Source of the DNA: Ligustrum vulgare
Lineage: Eukaryota > Streptophyta > Magnoliopsida > Lamiales > Oleaceae
NCBI GenBank assembly: GCA_963555705.1
Contig: OY743172.1
Coordinates: 24,551,446 to 24,615,445 of the forward strand
DNA: 64,000 nucleotides
Reading direction: 5' to 3'
Shown one piece after another: positions 1 to 11,912 of the stretch; the stretch's first letter is position 1; every line of letters starts with the position of its first letter. A program made the position numbers and the translations under genes. A model generated the notes under the pieces. It was given only the letters and a program-made list of their open reading frames with translations, was not told the DNA's origin and made no database searches.

Positions 1-780
1 TGTAAATTCTAAATAGAGAAAAATACCAAATCTTCCAGAAATTATCACCTTATGCACCAACAAATGGATTCATCTAAAACTTCATGGCAAACCCATCTAA
101 CAAATTCAAGAGAACAAATCATACAATTTACAGTTGAACTGGACTCAACCATCAGCATCGCACAACAAAACCATTTTCCTTTTCCATGTCCACACAAAAG
201 AATAGCAATAGAAGTCTCAATAGCACTATTTAAACCAAATGGAGACTTATCAAAATATTGCCCAAGAATACACAAAAAGAACACAGAAAACTATCTCTAC
301 TAACAAGAAGTAAACAATTTTTTTTCAGCCTTAATTTGAGAAAAATCAATATCAATATAAAGACAAAAACACTTACTGCAAGAAGAAACTCGCAGTGATT
401 TGAAACCATTTCCTTCAAAGATTTGGGAATGAAGCTGGGCTTCTTGTAATGTTGTATTGATGGAAAAAGATTTATTCCTCAAAAAAGAAGTCTATAAATT
501 AAATAACAATGAAGACATGAATGTAAAAAAATAAAACTCCCTCCAAACCTTAAGACCGTAAGAAAATAAGTAGAATTCGAAAACCCCAAAATAAAAATCT
601 TACCTAACGGAACGGCCAGCAGCGTCGAGAATGATGTTTTTGGAAAAATTGAAGTGGATGTTCTATACAAGCCGCGAAACAAGCGGTAATCACCGATTAC
701 ACCATCCGATCGGAAGTGTCGGGGCAAAGAGGTGAAGAGAAAATGTTAGGGTTCGGTTTACTGAAGAGATGAGATGCAAG
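1..780 (-). other. unassigned stretch, possible 5' exons of a minus-strand transcript
   Basis: No recognisable protein. On the minus strand there are splice-like signals: a GTAAG donor just below 604 closing a possible leader exon (about 604-770), and an ATG at 409-407 followed 33 bases later by a GTAAGT donor (exon 377-409). This could be the 5' end of a gene whose body lies to the left of the window. The open frame at 479-727 begins with TTG rather than ATG, so I do not call it a protein. The GC content around 600-760 is higher than in the AT-rich flank, as in leader exons. It could equally be chance. Confidence 0.2.
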
Positions 781-1574
781 CACCGATATATTTTTTTCCA
801 AAGACAAATTGTACTGACACGACGTCAATTTTGCGAGGACGTCCTTATGAACAGTGCACAAATAAAGTGAATCTTATTAATAGTAGTGATAGTGATATTC
901 AAAAGTGAAAGTCTTACACCCTATCATCCTGCCCCCTTTCAACTCCACGACGACCTCACCACAGAGGTCAACCTAAGTACTACTTCACGAAATGACAATA
1001 ATTAGGATTGGAAAATACTTAAGTGACGTTCTGTTTATATTTTATTTAGTACTTTCATTTTCGAAAATATTTTATATTTTTATTTTTGTTTTCAAATTTG
1101 CTGAAAACGTGTTTATTTTGTTATTTCTGAAAACTGCTTTTGAAAATGAAATTCTGGAAAACACGTTCTGTTTGAAATTTGGCAGAATACTACTTAAGTT
1201 ATTTTTAATTAATTTGCTTGTAGAATACTACTGACTCAAACTCAAATTTCATTTCACAATATACTGAAAACATGGTTACTTGCAACACATTAATGTGAGC
1301 ACTAAGAGTCTATATTAACACAGTTTGGTCAGATTTGGAATTTGAGGAAGCTCTGGTTTCATTAAAATCCAGAAAATGCAAGTTCTTTCAAAACTATCAG
1401 AGTCCATTTTTCAAGGCATTTTTTTGAAATATAACAAGAATTCTCACTTAATTTTTTTTGTAATGTTGATATTGAATTCAATAAAACTTTATTTTAGACA
1501 TAGATTCCAAGTTAGGATAATTCTCCCGAAAAAGAAAAAAAATTATTTAGACTTAGTTCCAAGATAGGATAATT

Positions 1575-1628
<54 letters not shown>

Positions 1629-2087
1629 ACTTTATTTTAAGCTTAGTTCCAAACTAGGATAATTATATTAAAAAAATAAATAAATAAAAAAAATCCCAAA
1701 ATGCGTTTTCCGCGTTTTGAACATTTTTTGTTGAAATACACTTAAAACGCCCAAAATGTGGTTTTGAACGTTTTGCATTTTGTGAACAATTTTTTTTTTT
1801 TTTTTTTTGTTTTCCAAAATGCGTTTTCAAAAATGGTAAAGAGAACTCATTTTTAGTGTTTTCGAAAATAAAAACAAAAAACGATCTCAAAACAGCAAAA
1901 AGAACAGGGCCTTAGGTTCAACAACTTAACACATCATTGATTCAAAGATTATTTAGCATGCCACATTGGTTGACATTTGAGATATTTTAGCCAAGGGGAG
2001 GTTCAGGCTTAAAAGACACTTTCATTTATGATTTTTGTGAAGCCATTGTGAGAGATTTTTTCAAAACATTATTTCTTCAAAATTGCA
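781..2087. other. AT-rich noncoding DNA with long poly-A run
   Basis: No gene seen. It holds a 50-base poly-A run at 1576-1625 and a poly-T run near 1789-1809. The segment about 1690-1915 repeats the words AAAATGCGTTTT and AAAACGC and ends in AACAGGGCCTTA, which looks like the edge of a nonautonomous DNA element whose other end I could not place. Confidence 0.5.
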
Positions 2088-2414
2088 TATTAAGACTTTG
2101 AAGTAAAAGGATTACTGTGAAAGGTGACAACAATATTTGAGGACTAAACCAGCAATACTTTGCTCCTGCTGTGAATGAATAACAAATCTGTGATATCTTC
2201 CAATATGTAGTGGTGACCCTTCCTTGTTTTTAGGACTATTGTTTTCAGATTCTATGGGTGTCATCACTTAGGATAGAAATTTATTACACTTTGTTGTACC
2301 TGTAATCTTTCCTTTCCGAGCTCTATACATACAATGCAGCTCAAGATCTGTAGTAAGCTTTCCTAATATAGGAAACCAGAATATCAATTTTGCATTTTTA
2401 CTCTCTTTCTTAAC
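2088..2414 (+). repeat. 5' LTR of copia A
   Basis: Aligns over its whole length with 6670-7002. Shared landmarks include AGTAAAAGGATTACTGT, TTCCTTGTTTTTAGGACTAT, CCTTTCCGAGCTCTATA and TTTCTTAAC at the end. The CTCTATA(C/T)ATACAATGCAG stretch probably holds the promoter TATA element. Confidence 0.85.
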
Positions 2415-2415
2415 T

Positions 2416-2426
2416 TGGTATCAGAG
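2416..2426 (+). other. primer-binding site, initiator tRNA-Met type
   Basis: TGGTATCAGAG lies directly after the left LTR. It is complementary to the 3' end of plant initiator methionine tRNA, the usual primer for Ty1/copia reverse transcription. Confidence 0.85.
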
Positions 2427-2485
2427 AACCAACGAAAAACATCAACACAGAAAGCAACACATCTCCAACAACCTCCACCACTGCG

Positions 2486-5400
2486 ATGACTCCATTGATG
2501 GGAGTTAATCATACTTCACCATTTGGAACAAGTCTGAATCAATCACCATCAGTGAAGCTAGATAGGAACAATTATCTACTAGGGAAAAACATGATTATGC
2601 CCATCATCAAAGGGCATAATCTCGAAGACTTTATTCTTGGAGAAAGCAAATGCCCACTTAAACTTATCAGTAATACAGTTACAAGAGATGTTGAAGAGGT
2701 TACTGAATAAATTTCAAATTCAGAACTTAATAGATGGAATTCCATAGATCAGCTCTTGTTAGGATGGATATACTCCACCATGACACCAGAATTCTCCATG
2801 AAAGTGATAGGAAGTTCAGGCTCTAGTGAGCTATGGATGTCTATTCAAGAATCCTTTGGAGTCATAAACAAGTCTAGAACCATTTTTCTAATTGGAGAGT
2901 TATAAAGGATGAGAAAAGGATAAAAAAGCATTAAAGAATATTTAAATGCAGTGAAACAAATTGCTGATAACCTTGAAATTGCAGGAAGAATCATACCAAC
3001 ATCTGACTTAATCACCACGGTACTTGCTGGTCTTGATAAAGATTTTACACCAATAGTAGTGCAAGTCAATCACATGGAATCCATTTCATGGTGCGAGTTA
3101 CAATCACTATCGATGAAAAACACTCGAACACAATCATAAATGATTTAGCTTTTGTCAATCTAACTCAAAATAGAAAAAAATCTCTCCCATATACCCTATT
3201 TACAGAACTTCAGAGCTGGAAGATCTAGGTTACAATGGAAGGAACTCAAACTTCAGAGGAAGTGGGAGAAATAGAGGCAGAAGGAGTATTGAGAGCAGAT
3301 GACCATATCAAATATGTGGATTGAACAACCACTCTGCTGACAAATGCTTCAACAAATACGATAAAAGGTACATGGGGAGTAAACCGTATGAAAACAATCA
3401 CAACATAAACCAAGGCTCACGTGGTTCATTTATGGCCTCACCCAACACCATAACTGATCCAGCTTCATTTGTTGACTCCGGTGCTAGACATCATGTGACT
3501 GGTAATCATAACAAGCTGTTGTCAACCAACCAATACACTGGTAAGGAAACTTTAGATGTTGATGATGGAAATTCATTAAGCATCACTCACATTGGTACTG
3601 CACAACTTTTCACACCACATGATAGATCCTTAAAACTGAATAAAATGTTCTTAGTACTTGAAATCGAAAGGAATTTAATCAGCATTTCTCAGTTAACTTC
3701 AAACAACAATGTGTTTTTTGAATTTCATTGTACTCACTTTCTTGTTAAGGACAAAGACACGAAGAAGATCCTGCTACAAGGCAAGCTTTGAGGATAAGAT
3801 GTACAAATTTGAGATTCTAAGTTCACATCTACAGTCATCAGCCCCAAAATCCACCAGTCTAAATATATGTTATCCATCTGCCTTCATGACAAATTCCAAG
3901 TATCATGACTCCGAGCTATGTTTTAACCTTCCAAAATCCAGACTCAACATTTGGCACAAAAGATTAGGTCACCCTTCCAATCTTGTTATGTCTCAAGATC
4001 TTAATCTTGTAATGTGAAAGTTAAATCAAATGAAATTCATAGCTTCTGTGATGCCTGTCAAATTGGTAAATCTCATTCTTTACCCTATGAATTATCATCT
4101 TTACATGCTATTAAACAAATTGAATTGATACACACTGAAGTTTTGGGTCTAGCACCTATCAACTCAACCTTAAGCTTCAAATATTATGTCATTTTGTAGA
4201 TGACTATAGCACGTTCACGTGGATCTATCCAATGAGGCATAAATCTAAAACCATCAACCACTTCAAACAATTCAAAACCTTAGTTGAAAACAAGTTTGAA
4301 TCCAAAATCAAAGCTCTTCAATCAGATGGTGGTGGTGGATTTAAACCATTCACTAATCTTGCAGCAAATTCAGGAATTGAACTAAAAAAATCTTGCCCTT
4401 ACACTTCTTCCCAAAATGGTAGATCCGAAAGAAAGCATGGTTAACATTATTAGCTCAATCCAAAATGCCCTTATTCTATTGGTGGGAGTTATTTCAAACA
4501 ACCAAACACTTAATCAATAGACTACCTACTGTTTTACTCAAAATGAAGTCACCATTTGAAGTTTTATTTGGAAAGAATGGAATATACAATAACTTAAAAA
4601 CCTTCTGTTGTACCTGTTACCCTTGCCTTCGACCCTACCAAAAACACAAACTAGATTTTCATTCAGCCAAGTGTGTCTTCTTAGGATATAGTAATTCACA
4701 CAAATGTTACAAGTGCCTAAGTCCCACTGAAGAATTTACATCTCAAGACATGTAGTTTTTAATGAATTGGAATTCCCTTTTGAATTAGGCTTTATCAACA
4801 GACTGTCCACTCCACAAAATTCTGATGTCCTTATTCAATTCCCTCCATTTTATTCCTATCCTGGTGAATCCAACCTAAACTCAGATTGTACAAAACATTC
4901 TCAATTAGGCATTACAACTGACTTCTCAGGTCAAAACTCAGCTGAAACTCATAGGGAAAATGACAGACTTGACACAAATTGTCAAGATGATCAGGGTGTA
5001 AGTGAATATACAAATGATATACAAAATGGAAATACGGTGACAGATGAACTGGAACCTGAAGAAGAAAGTTTGAACAATGAATGTCTAGACTTCAACTCAT
5101 GTCAAGAAAATGAGAGAGTAATTGAACATCCCATGACAACAAAGGGTAAGGCAGGAATCTTCAAACCAAAATTCTATTCAGGACAAGCAGTGGAATACAA
5201 ACCAAAAGGAGATGAGGCAGAGGCTGAACCAGAGAATTTGACAATTGCTTTATCTGGAGAAGAGCCATGAATGAAGAGTATAGTGCACTGTGCAAGAATA
5301 ACACTTGGGAATTGGTTCCCTACTCACCAGAACAAAAGATCATTGGAACCAAATGGATCTTGAGAGTCAAGTATGATGTTAATGGTAAAGTCCAAAGGTA

Positions 5401-6510
5401 TAAAGCAAGGCTAGTAGCAAAGGGATTCCTTCAAATTCTTGGAATTGATTGCTATGAAACTTACAGCCCTGTAATTAAGGCTCCAACTTTAAGAGTTGTA
5501 CTAAACATAGCCGTTTCAAAGGATTGGGAAGTGAGGTAGGTGGAAATAAACAACGCCTTCTTAAATGGAAAACTAGAAAAAGTTTTCATAAGTCAGCTGG
5601 AGGGATTCATTGACAGAGAAAAAACATATTTTATTTGTAAACTCGATAAATCACTCTACGAACTGAAATAAGATCCAAGAGCTTGGTTTGAGTAGCTTAG
5701 ATAGACACAAACTATGCTGAATTGAAAATTTTTCTAGTCAAAAGCAGACAACTCCCTATTCTACTTCTTAAGTGGAACTCATATTGTACCTGCATTAGTT
5801 TATGTGGACGGCATTGTAATAACAGGAAATGACAGTGAACTGATTCAAAGGTTTATTGGAGATCTAAACACGAAATTTGCATTGAAGGACATAGGGTTAC
5901 AACATCAATTTCTTGGAATTGAAGTCCACAGACATAACTTTGGATTGCATCTCACATAAACCAGGTACATTGCTGAATTGTTGAAACAGTTCCAATATCA
6001 AAATCTGAAACCATCTCCTACACTTATGACAATAGGCAGAGTACTCTCCAAATATGATGGTGTAAGATTGAAAGATCCATCAATATATAGGAGTGCAATT
6101 AGAGGACTCTAGTACCTTACTCACACCAGACTTGGTATAAGCTATGCCGCGAACAAGATGAGCCAGTTCTTAGCCTCACAACCGATGTACAATGGACATC
6201 TTTGAAAAGGATATTCAGATGCCTAAAATGAACTATTAATCAAGGCTTGTAGATCAAAAGAAATGAGAATTTGCAATAAATGGATTTGTAGACGTTGATT
6301 AGGCGTCATGTCCAGATGATAGGCATTCAACTGCAGGGTATTGTATATATTTAGGAGACAGTCTGGTTTCATGGTCATCAAAGAAGCAGCATGTTGTAAC
6401 TAGGTTGAGTATTGATTATAAATATAGAGCTTTAGCTCAAGCAACTACTGAAATCATATTGCTACAATCACTTTTTAAAGAAATAAATCTGCATTAGAAA
6501 TCTGCACCCG
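2486..6510 (+). pseudogene. copia A gag-pol polyprotein pseudogene
   Basis: Remains of one polyprotein, read in pieces. Gag starts at ATG 2486 (SVKLDRNNYLLGK, copia gag type). A CCHC knuckle survives near 3310-3345 (ICGLNNHSADKCFNKY) but its first cysteine codon now reads Tyr. The protease motif FVDSGARHHVTG is near 3470. The GAG-pre-integrase motif IWHKRLGHPSNL is near 3950, then CDACQIGKSHS (about 4050) and the integrase core with LQSDGGGGF and SSQNGRSERKHG (4310-4440). The reverse transcriptase runs from about 5267 ([15 protein letters not shown]). Its catalytic box is YVDG at 5801-5812 instead of YVDD. An RNase H part (CPDDRHSTAGYC) is near 6310. Stops and frameshifts fall between almost every domain. 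Confidence 0.85.
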
Positions 6511-6669
6511 TTCTATGGTGTGATAATTTGGGAGAAAGTTAACAAGCAACTACATCCCTTCAACAAACCAAACAACAAACCTACTTACAAAATCTCTCTC
6601 AAATTCCAGATTTTCTTAGATCAAGGACAAGCTTGGAGTAACTGAAGTAACTTCCAGCTTGAGGGAGGG

Positions 6670-7002
6670 TATTAATACTTTCAAGTAAAAGGATTACTGT
6701 AAAAGGTGACAACAATATTTGAGGACTGAACTAGCAATACTTTGCTTCTGCTGTAAATGAATAACAAATCTGTGATATCTTCCAATACGTAGTGATGACC
6801 GCTTCCTTGTTTTTAGGACTATTGTTATCAGATTCCACATGTGTCATCACTTGATAGGATGGAAATTTATCACACTTTGTTGCACCTGTAATCTTTCCTT
6901 TCCGAGCTCTATATATACAATGCAGCTCAAGATCTATAGTAAGCTTTCCTAACATAGAAAACCAGAATATCAATTCTGCATTTTTACTATCTTTCTTAAC
7001 TT
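6670..7002 (+). repeat. 3' LTR of copia A
   Basis: Second copy of the LTR at 2088. It diverges by scattered substitutions and small indels, consistent with an old insertion. Confidence 0.85.
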
Positions 7003-9085
7003 TGTAGAGGGTTTGAAAATTTAAAGTTGTCTAAATTTTATAAACAGACCGTCACAGATAAATTTGGACAGTAACCAATTAACAGTAAATCGTTAAGATC
7101 TGTTTTAGCGCTATACCAGATGAATCTTGCCGATGCGGATTCGTCTGGATAGTAAAACGTAAATGAACAGAACAAATTGTGTAGAATTGTAAATAAACAA
7201 GAACACAATAATTTGAGCTTAATGTGGGAAAAATCCTAACAGGGAAAATCCACGGCCCGCATCATGCGGACAAAAACCAATCACTATATAGGGAATGAGT
7301 TTACACAGATCAATCTAAACTATAGGATAAATCTACGCATAGATTTATCAAACATCCAAGAAATAGATCACTCCCTGATCCTTCTATGACATGTAATGTG
7401 AGTTGGCGTCCCACCACTCTTCAGTAGTTTTCTTTGAATCTGCAACACTTTTTCAGCAACCTCGAACTCCCGTTCGAACACAATCCAAACCTCCTGTTTG
7501 ATCTTCACACTGAAATTTCTTCATTCTCTAAGTGATTGAATCCTCCTCTCGAAGTACCTAAGTCACAACACAATTGAAGCCTTTAATATTAGTGCACCAC
7601 ACCAAATTTGGCTTCTTGACTCCTTGAATGTAGTGGACGTGAATGATTAAGCACCACACGGATTTTAGTGTTTTTCACGTCTTTACTTCTTAAGAAAAAC
7701 ATCCCGCTTTTCTTATATTTAAATGCAAATGAGTTACTTGACCTCCAAGTTTCTTTATTGCAAAAGATCTCTAATACCTGCAAAATACAGTAGAGATAAT
7801 TAAAGAAAGGTAAGATAATCATTCTTGAATAAATCTTACCATAAAATATGATATAGATAAGTCACAAAAGATCTTACCATAAAATAAGATATAAATCATG
7901 AAGGATCTTACCATAACATACACTTGGATACCAAGCATAAGAATCATATTTTCGTCCAACTCAACAATCAAGATTTTTGGTAAGCAACCTCACCATATGT
8001 AGATAAGCTTGAGTGCTAAGAATAATCATAAAATAGATCATCACGAAATATACCAAAATCACAAGATATCGAGATCAAGATTTCGAGATTATGATCCTAA
8101 TCAAATCAATATTTATTGATCATTATCTTTCCAACAATAACATGATTTTTTTGAAAAATAAAAGATATATTTTTCGTCAAAAAATATTTGCATAATTTAA
8201 TTAAACTTAATGAATTACTAAATACATGTATTTAGTGATTAAATTAAGTTTTCTTAAATTACACATTTGTGAAAAAATAGGAAATGCCAACAATATAAAA
8301 TTAATAGGTTTGTTGGAGAGTTTTTCTAAAAATGTCATTTTGACATTAAGGGACAATCAACGAGTTTACTGGAGTCGCAAATCATGAATATGTCAAGGAT
8401 TTAAAGGGGTGGATAGAAGGAGCAAAACGAAAGTGGCCGAGCTCGACTGCTATGACAAACACGTATGTTCGAAAGTTACATTAGTAACCGTCTCATAAGG
8501 TTGTGAGTATTCCAACTTGCACGTAATTAATTACTTGATTCTAATATAGATACAACTTGCACGTAATTACTTGATTATAATATTTGAAACTAGGTCTAGC
8601 TAATTGGCAATAGGATATGGTCCCTAAAAAGTTTTAGAAAAATATAATGCTAACTGATAATGGTCCATAATTCATGGTGACTATAATTTAAAAGGACTAA
8701 AGTCCAAAACTAGCTGACATAATGGTTCTTAACTATAATAGAATGTGATCACTTAAAAATCAAAGATATATTTTTTTTAATTTCTTTCTAAAAACTGATA
8801 ATGGTTCGTAAGAAATGTTGATTGGGGAAGAGTGACCATATATAATTTTAAATTTTAAAAGTTAAACGTTTATAACTAGGTTTCGTAATTAATTAACAGG
8901 CACACAAATGACTCATAATTATTGATGACAAAAGTCAAAATAATAACCGTATGGGCGGTTTTCTCCCTTACGGTCATTAAAAAGACATTGTCTATCTGTA
9001 TATCTTGTTGTCTCCTCTTATCTCTTTCTCCGTCACCCATTTCTAGCTGCCTCTCTCCCCCCCCCCCCCCCCACTCTTTTTATAA
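7003..9085. other. noncoding DNA, no gene seen
   Basis: AT-rich. A short direct repeat built on ATCTTACCATAAAATA occurs three times at 7843-7920, and another built on ACTTGCACGTAATTA occurs twice at 8513-8580. The segment near 7210-7270 (GTGGGAAAAATCCTAACAGG) has the feel of retroelement LTR debris, but no partner was found. A 16-base poly-C run lies at 9057-9072. Confidence 0.45.
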
Positions 9086-9571
9086 CTAGTATTTACCTCG
9101 CGCAAGTACGTAAGTTGATTTCTGTAATATCTATTTCAATAAATATTAGTAAAATTTTAATATTTTTACATAATCAATACAAATATAAAATACATAAAAT
9201 AATAATATTCTATTACAATAATTATTAAAATTTAAAAAATAATATAACTAATCCAAATTATTAAAAGCTTATTTCGGTAGTAAATACCAATTTATATATT
9301 TAAATAAAGAATGACCATAGATTTCAATAATTTTTGTGAGTTATTGTTAATTTCATTGAAAATGCAAATTTACATAATTTTTGCTTTTGTCTCTTGTATT
9401 TTTTTTTTCAACTTTCGAAAAAAAAGTATTTTATAATCTCAATATTATCTACACGAATTTAAATAAGACATTATTTTACACGAATTCAAATGAAAATTAC
9501 ATTAATCAACAAGAATTTAAATACAACATTAATCTACACATATTTTTATTTTATTTTAATCTATTTTAGTT

Positions 9572-9603
<32 letters not shown>

Positions 9604-9674
9604 CAAAAATTGTAAATGCATTTTGACGGAAAAATGACATTTAATACTTCACTCTCCTCACTTCTACTTTTAGA
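9086..9674 (-). mobile_element. short nonautonomous Helitron (X)
   Basis: Read on the minus strand, the element begins A|TCTAAAAGTAGAAGTGAGG at 9674 and ends in CTAG at 9089-9086, preceded by a GC-rich degenerate hairpin (CTCGCGC...). Its first 25 or so bases match the 5' end of Helitron D (25651 downward), which supports the boundary. Inside it is AT-rich with a poly-T run (9577-9603) and no ORF. The 3' hairpin is too eroded to be certain. Confidence 0.5.
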
Positions 9675-10168
9675 TAAACTAGTGTTACACTCGTGTAAAG
9701 TACGGTCATATGTCACGTACATAATATCGAATTTATATGTTACATATGAGACATAATATTTTATCACTTACCCGTATGGAAATCAATGGAAATGATTTTC
9801 AAGAATCAATTTTTCTGAACATTTTTTTCTCAATCATACATTCTATAAAAAAATCATTTTTTACAATCTTCATACTATTTTTTAATTGCACATTCTAAAA
9901 AATATCACTTTTCACAAAACTAATTCTCAAAAAAATCAAAATCAAATAGTTAATTTTTTTTTTTTTTTTTCATATTTTTTTTTTAAGGGAAGATATCATA
10001 GATCAAAACTCCAAGCCTTGGATATTAATTTATTGAAATATGAAAACATTTACAATGCAAGGAAGGGGACTAATGTACCTTATCTCCAAATTATTATATA
10101 ATTAAGTTTTGTATAAACCAGTCTATAATATGAAACCACAACCAATAAAAAAAAAAAAAAAAATCATA

Positions 10169-10339
10169 GCCTCCATTCGGCGGCTCATTAATTGGGTGAG
10201 AAGATTTTTTTTTTTCAAGGTAAAATATGTGGTTAAAAATTGGAGAGAGAAAATGTGTATGGTCAAAAAGTGATTTGGGAAATTGTGTAATTTAAATTGT
10301 AGTTTAAACTACCATTTAATTGGCCAATCGAACGGAGGC
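10169..10339. mobile_element. hAT-type MITE
   Basis: 171 bp bounded by inverted GCCTCCATTCG and CGAACGGAGGC (one mismatch). The inside has no ORF. The same terminal word family (GCCTCCGTTTGG) bounds the elements at 27073-27264 and 41937-42136. The inner phrase TTTCAAGGTAAAATATGTGG recurs at about 37925. Confidence 0.6.
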
Positions 10340-10432
10340 ATAGATACAAACTATCAAAATATTAAAAATATTCAAAACTTATTCAACAGTTTCCAGTACA
10401 CTTTTCATTTTTCACACAATAGTCAAATGGTT

Positions 10433-10454
10433 GAGAGAGAGAGAGAGAGAGAGA
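10433..10454. repeat. (GA)n microsatellite
   Basis: Eleven GA units directly downstream of the MITE region. Confidence 0.9.
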
Positions 10455-10484
10455 ACTATTTTATACTTTTTCAATATATGAGGC

Positions 10485-11912
10485 CTATAATATATATTTT
10501 GCATATTTTGATTATTTAAATCTACAGCGTTAAACATAAATAAATGAACAAAATAAGTAAATAAATAAATAAAATCAATCTTAAAATGACAAATGAACTA
10601 ATCGAAATATGAAGTTGCAAAAGTAATTCGCATTTAATTGAAATTACTCAAAAAGTTCGGATATTTTTTACTTCTTTTAATTTGATAAGAAAAGCAACTT
10701 GAATTGAAATTAATTATTTAGGAACAAATTGAATTTAGTTGAGAAATTATAAATATCATTGTAGGACTTAAATAAAATAGTTTTGATATAGTGGGACATT
10801 GGGAAAAAGTAAAAGGTACAAAATAAAACTTTCATCTTCAATTTTTTATGTGATTTTAGAGACGATATATAATAGTTGGTTTTCACTTGTAAATTCGTAT
10901 TAAAGTTCTCATTGAGATTTTTAATTTGACACACATATGACATATTTTCGATTTCAAAATAATAGTATTATAACTATCAAAAGTATTTTGATTAATTGAA
11001 ATACTTTTATTTTAAGAAATGCAGTTTATGCGAGAAAAGTTCAACAATCTGTTTTTGAAAAGTGCTTTCCCTTTATATGTAATATGTTTTTGATAAAAAT
11101 TACTAAACTAATTGTTAAAGTTTGTAATATATATTTTGCATATTTGATTATTTAAATCTATATTATCAAATATAAATAAATGAATAAAATGAGTAAATAA
11201 ATAAATAGATAGATAAAATTAATTTAAATGACAATGAAGTGATCAAAATATGAAGTTACAAAAAATATTTGGACTTAGTTGAATTTACTTAAAAAGTTCG
11301 CATATTTATTATTTATTTTAATTTGATAAAAAAAAGCAACCCTAATTGAAATTAAATATTTATGACCAAATTGAATTTAGTTAATAAATTATAAAAATCA
11401 TTCTAGGACTTAAATAAAATAATTTTGAAATAGTGGGACAATGAGAAAAAGTAAAAAGTACAAAATATGGAAGTTGCAAAAGTAATTCGAACTTAATTGA
11501 AATTACTCAAAAAGTTCGGAAAAGCAACTTGATTTGAAATTAATTATTTAGGATCAAATTAAATTTAGTTAAGAAATTATAAATATCATTGTAGAACTAA
11601 AATAAAATAGTTTGGAAATAATGGGACATTGAGAAAAGTAAAATGTACAAAATGAAACTTTCATCTATAATTTTTTTATATGATTTTAGAGACGATATAT
11701 TTACAATTGGTTCTCACTTGTGAGCTCGTATCAAAGTTCTCATTGAGATCTTCGATTTGACAATCATATTACATATTTTTCGATTTCAAAATAATAACAT
11801 AATTATCAAAAGTATTATAGTTCACTAAAATACTTCTATTTTAGTAAATGCAGTTTAGGGGGGAAAGTTCCACTATCTATTTTTGGAAAGTGTTTTCCCT
11901 TTATATGTAGTA
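10485..11912. repeat. decayed tandem duplication, about 2.5 copies of a 0.6-kb unit
   Basis: The segment about 10485-11095 recurs as a truncated copy at about 11125-11465 (front part only) and again at 11466-11912 (front part missing). Landmarks repeated in order are TATATTTTGCATATTTTGAT, AAAAAGTTCG, AAAAGCAAC, GACGATATAT, TTCTCATTGAGAT and TTTCCCTTTATATGTA. No ORF is conserved between the copies, so this is noncoding duplication. Confidence 0.75.

Larger units (their letters stand above)
2088..7002 (+). mobile_element. decayed Ty1/copia LTR retrotransposon (copia A)
   Basis: A complete but old element of about 4.9 kb: two related LTRs (2088-2414 and 6670-7002), a primer-binding site just inside the left LTR, gag-protease-integrase-reverse transcriptase-RNase H remains in copia order, and a purine-rich GAGGGAGGG (6661-6669) just before the right LTR. 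Many nonsense and frameshift changes separate the domains, so it is not autonomous. I found no clear target-site duplication, and the LTR edges are set by alignment of the two copies, so they may be off by a few bases. Confidence 0.9.

Noticed and set aside
52..303. 83-aa plus-strand and 79-aa minus-strand frames at the window start
   Set aside because: They overlap on opposite strands, neither has a recognisable domain; only splice-like signals were noted.
7003..8340. Possible solo LTR or LTR debris (GTGGGAAAAATCCTAACAGG near 7220)
   Set aside because: No TG...CA ends with a target duplication and no second copy could be found.
9679..9710. Second Helitron 3' end beside Helitron X
   Set aside because: CTAG and a CTCGTG are present but the hairpin partner is too eroded and no 5' end was found, so it is kept only as a finding, not a feature.
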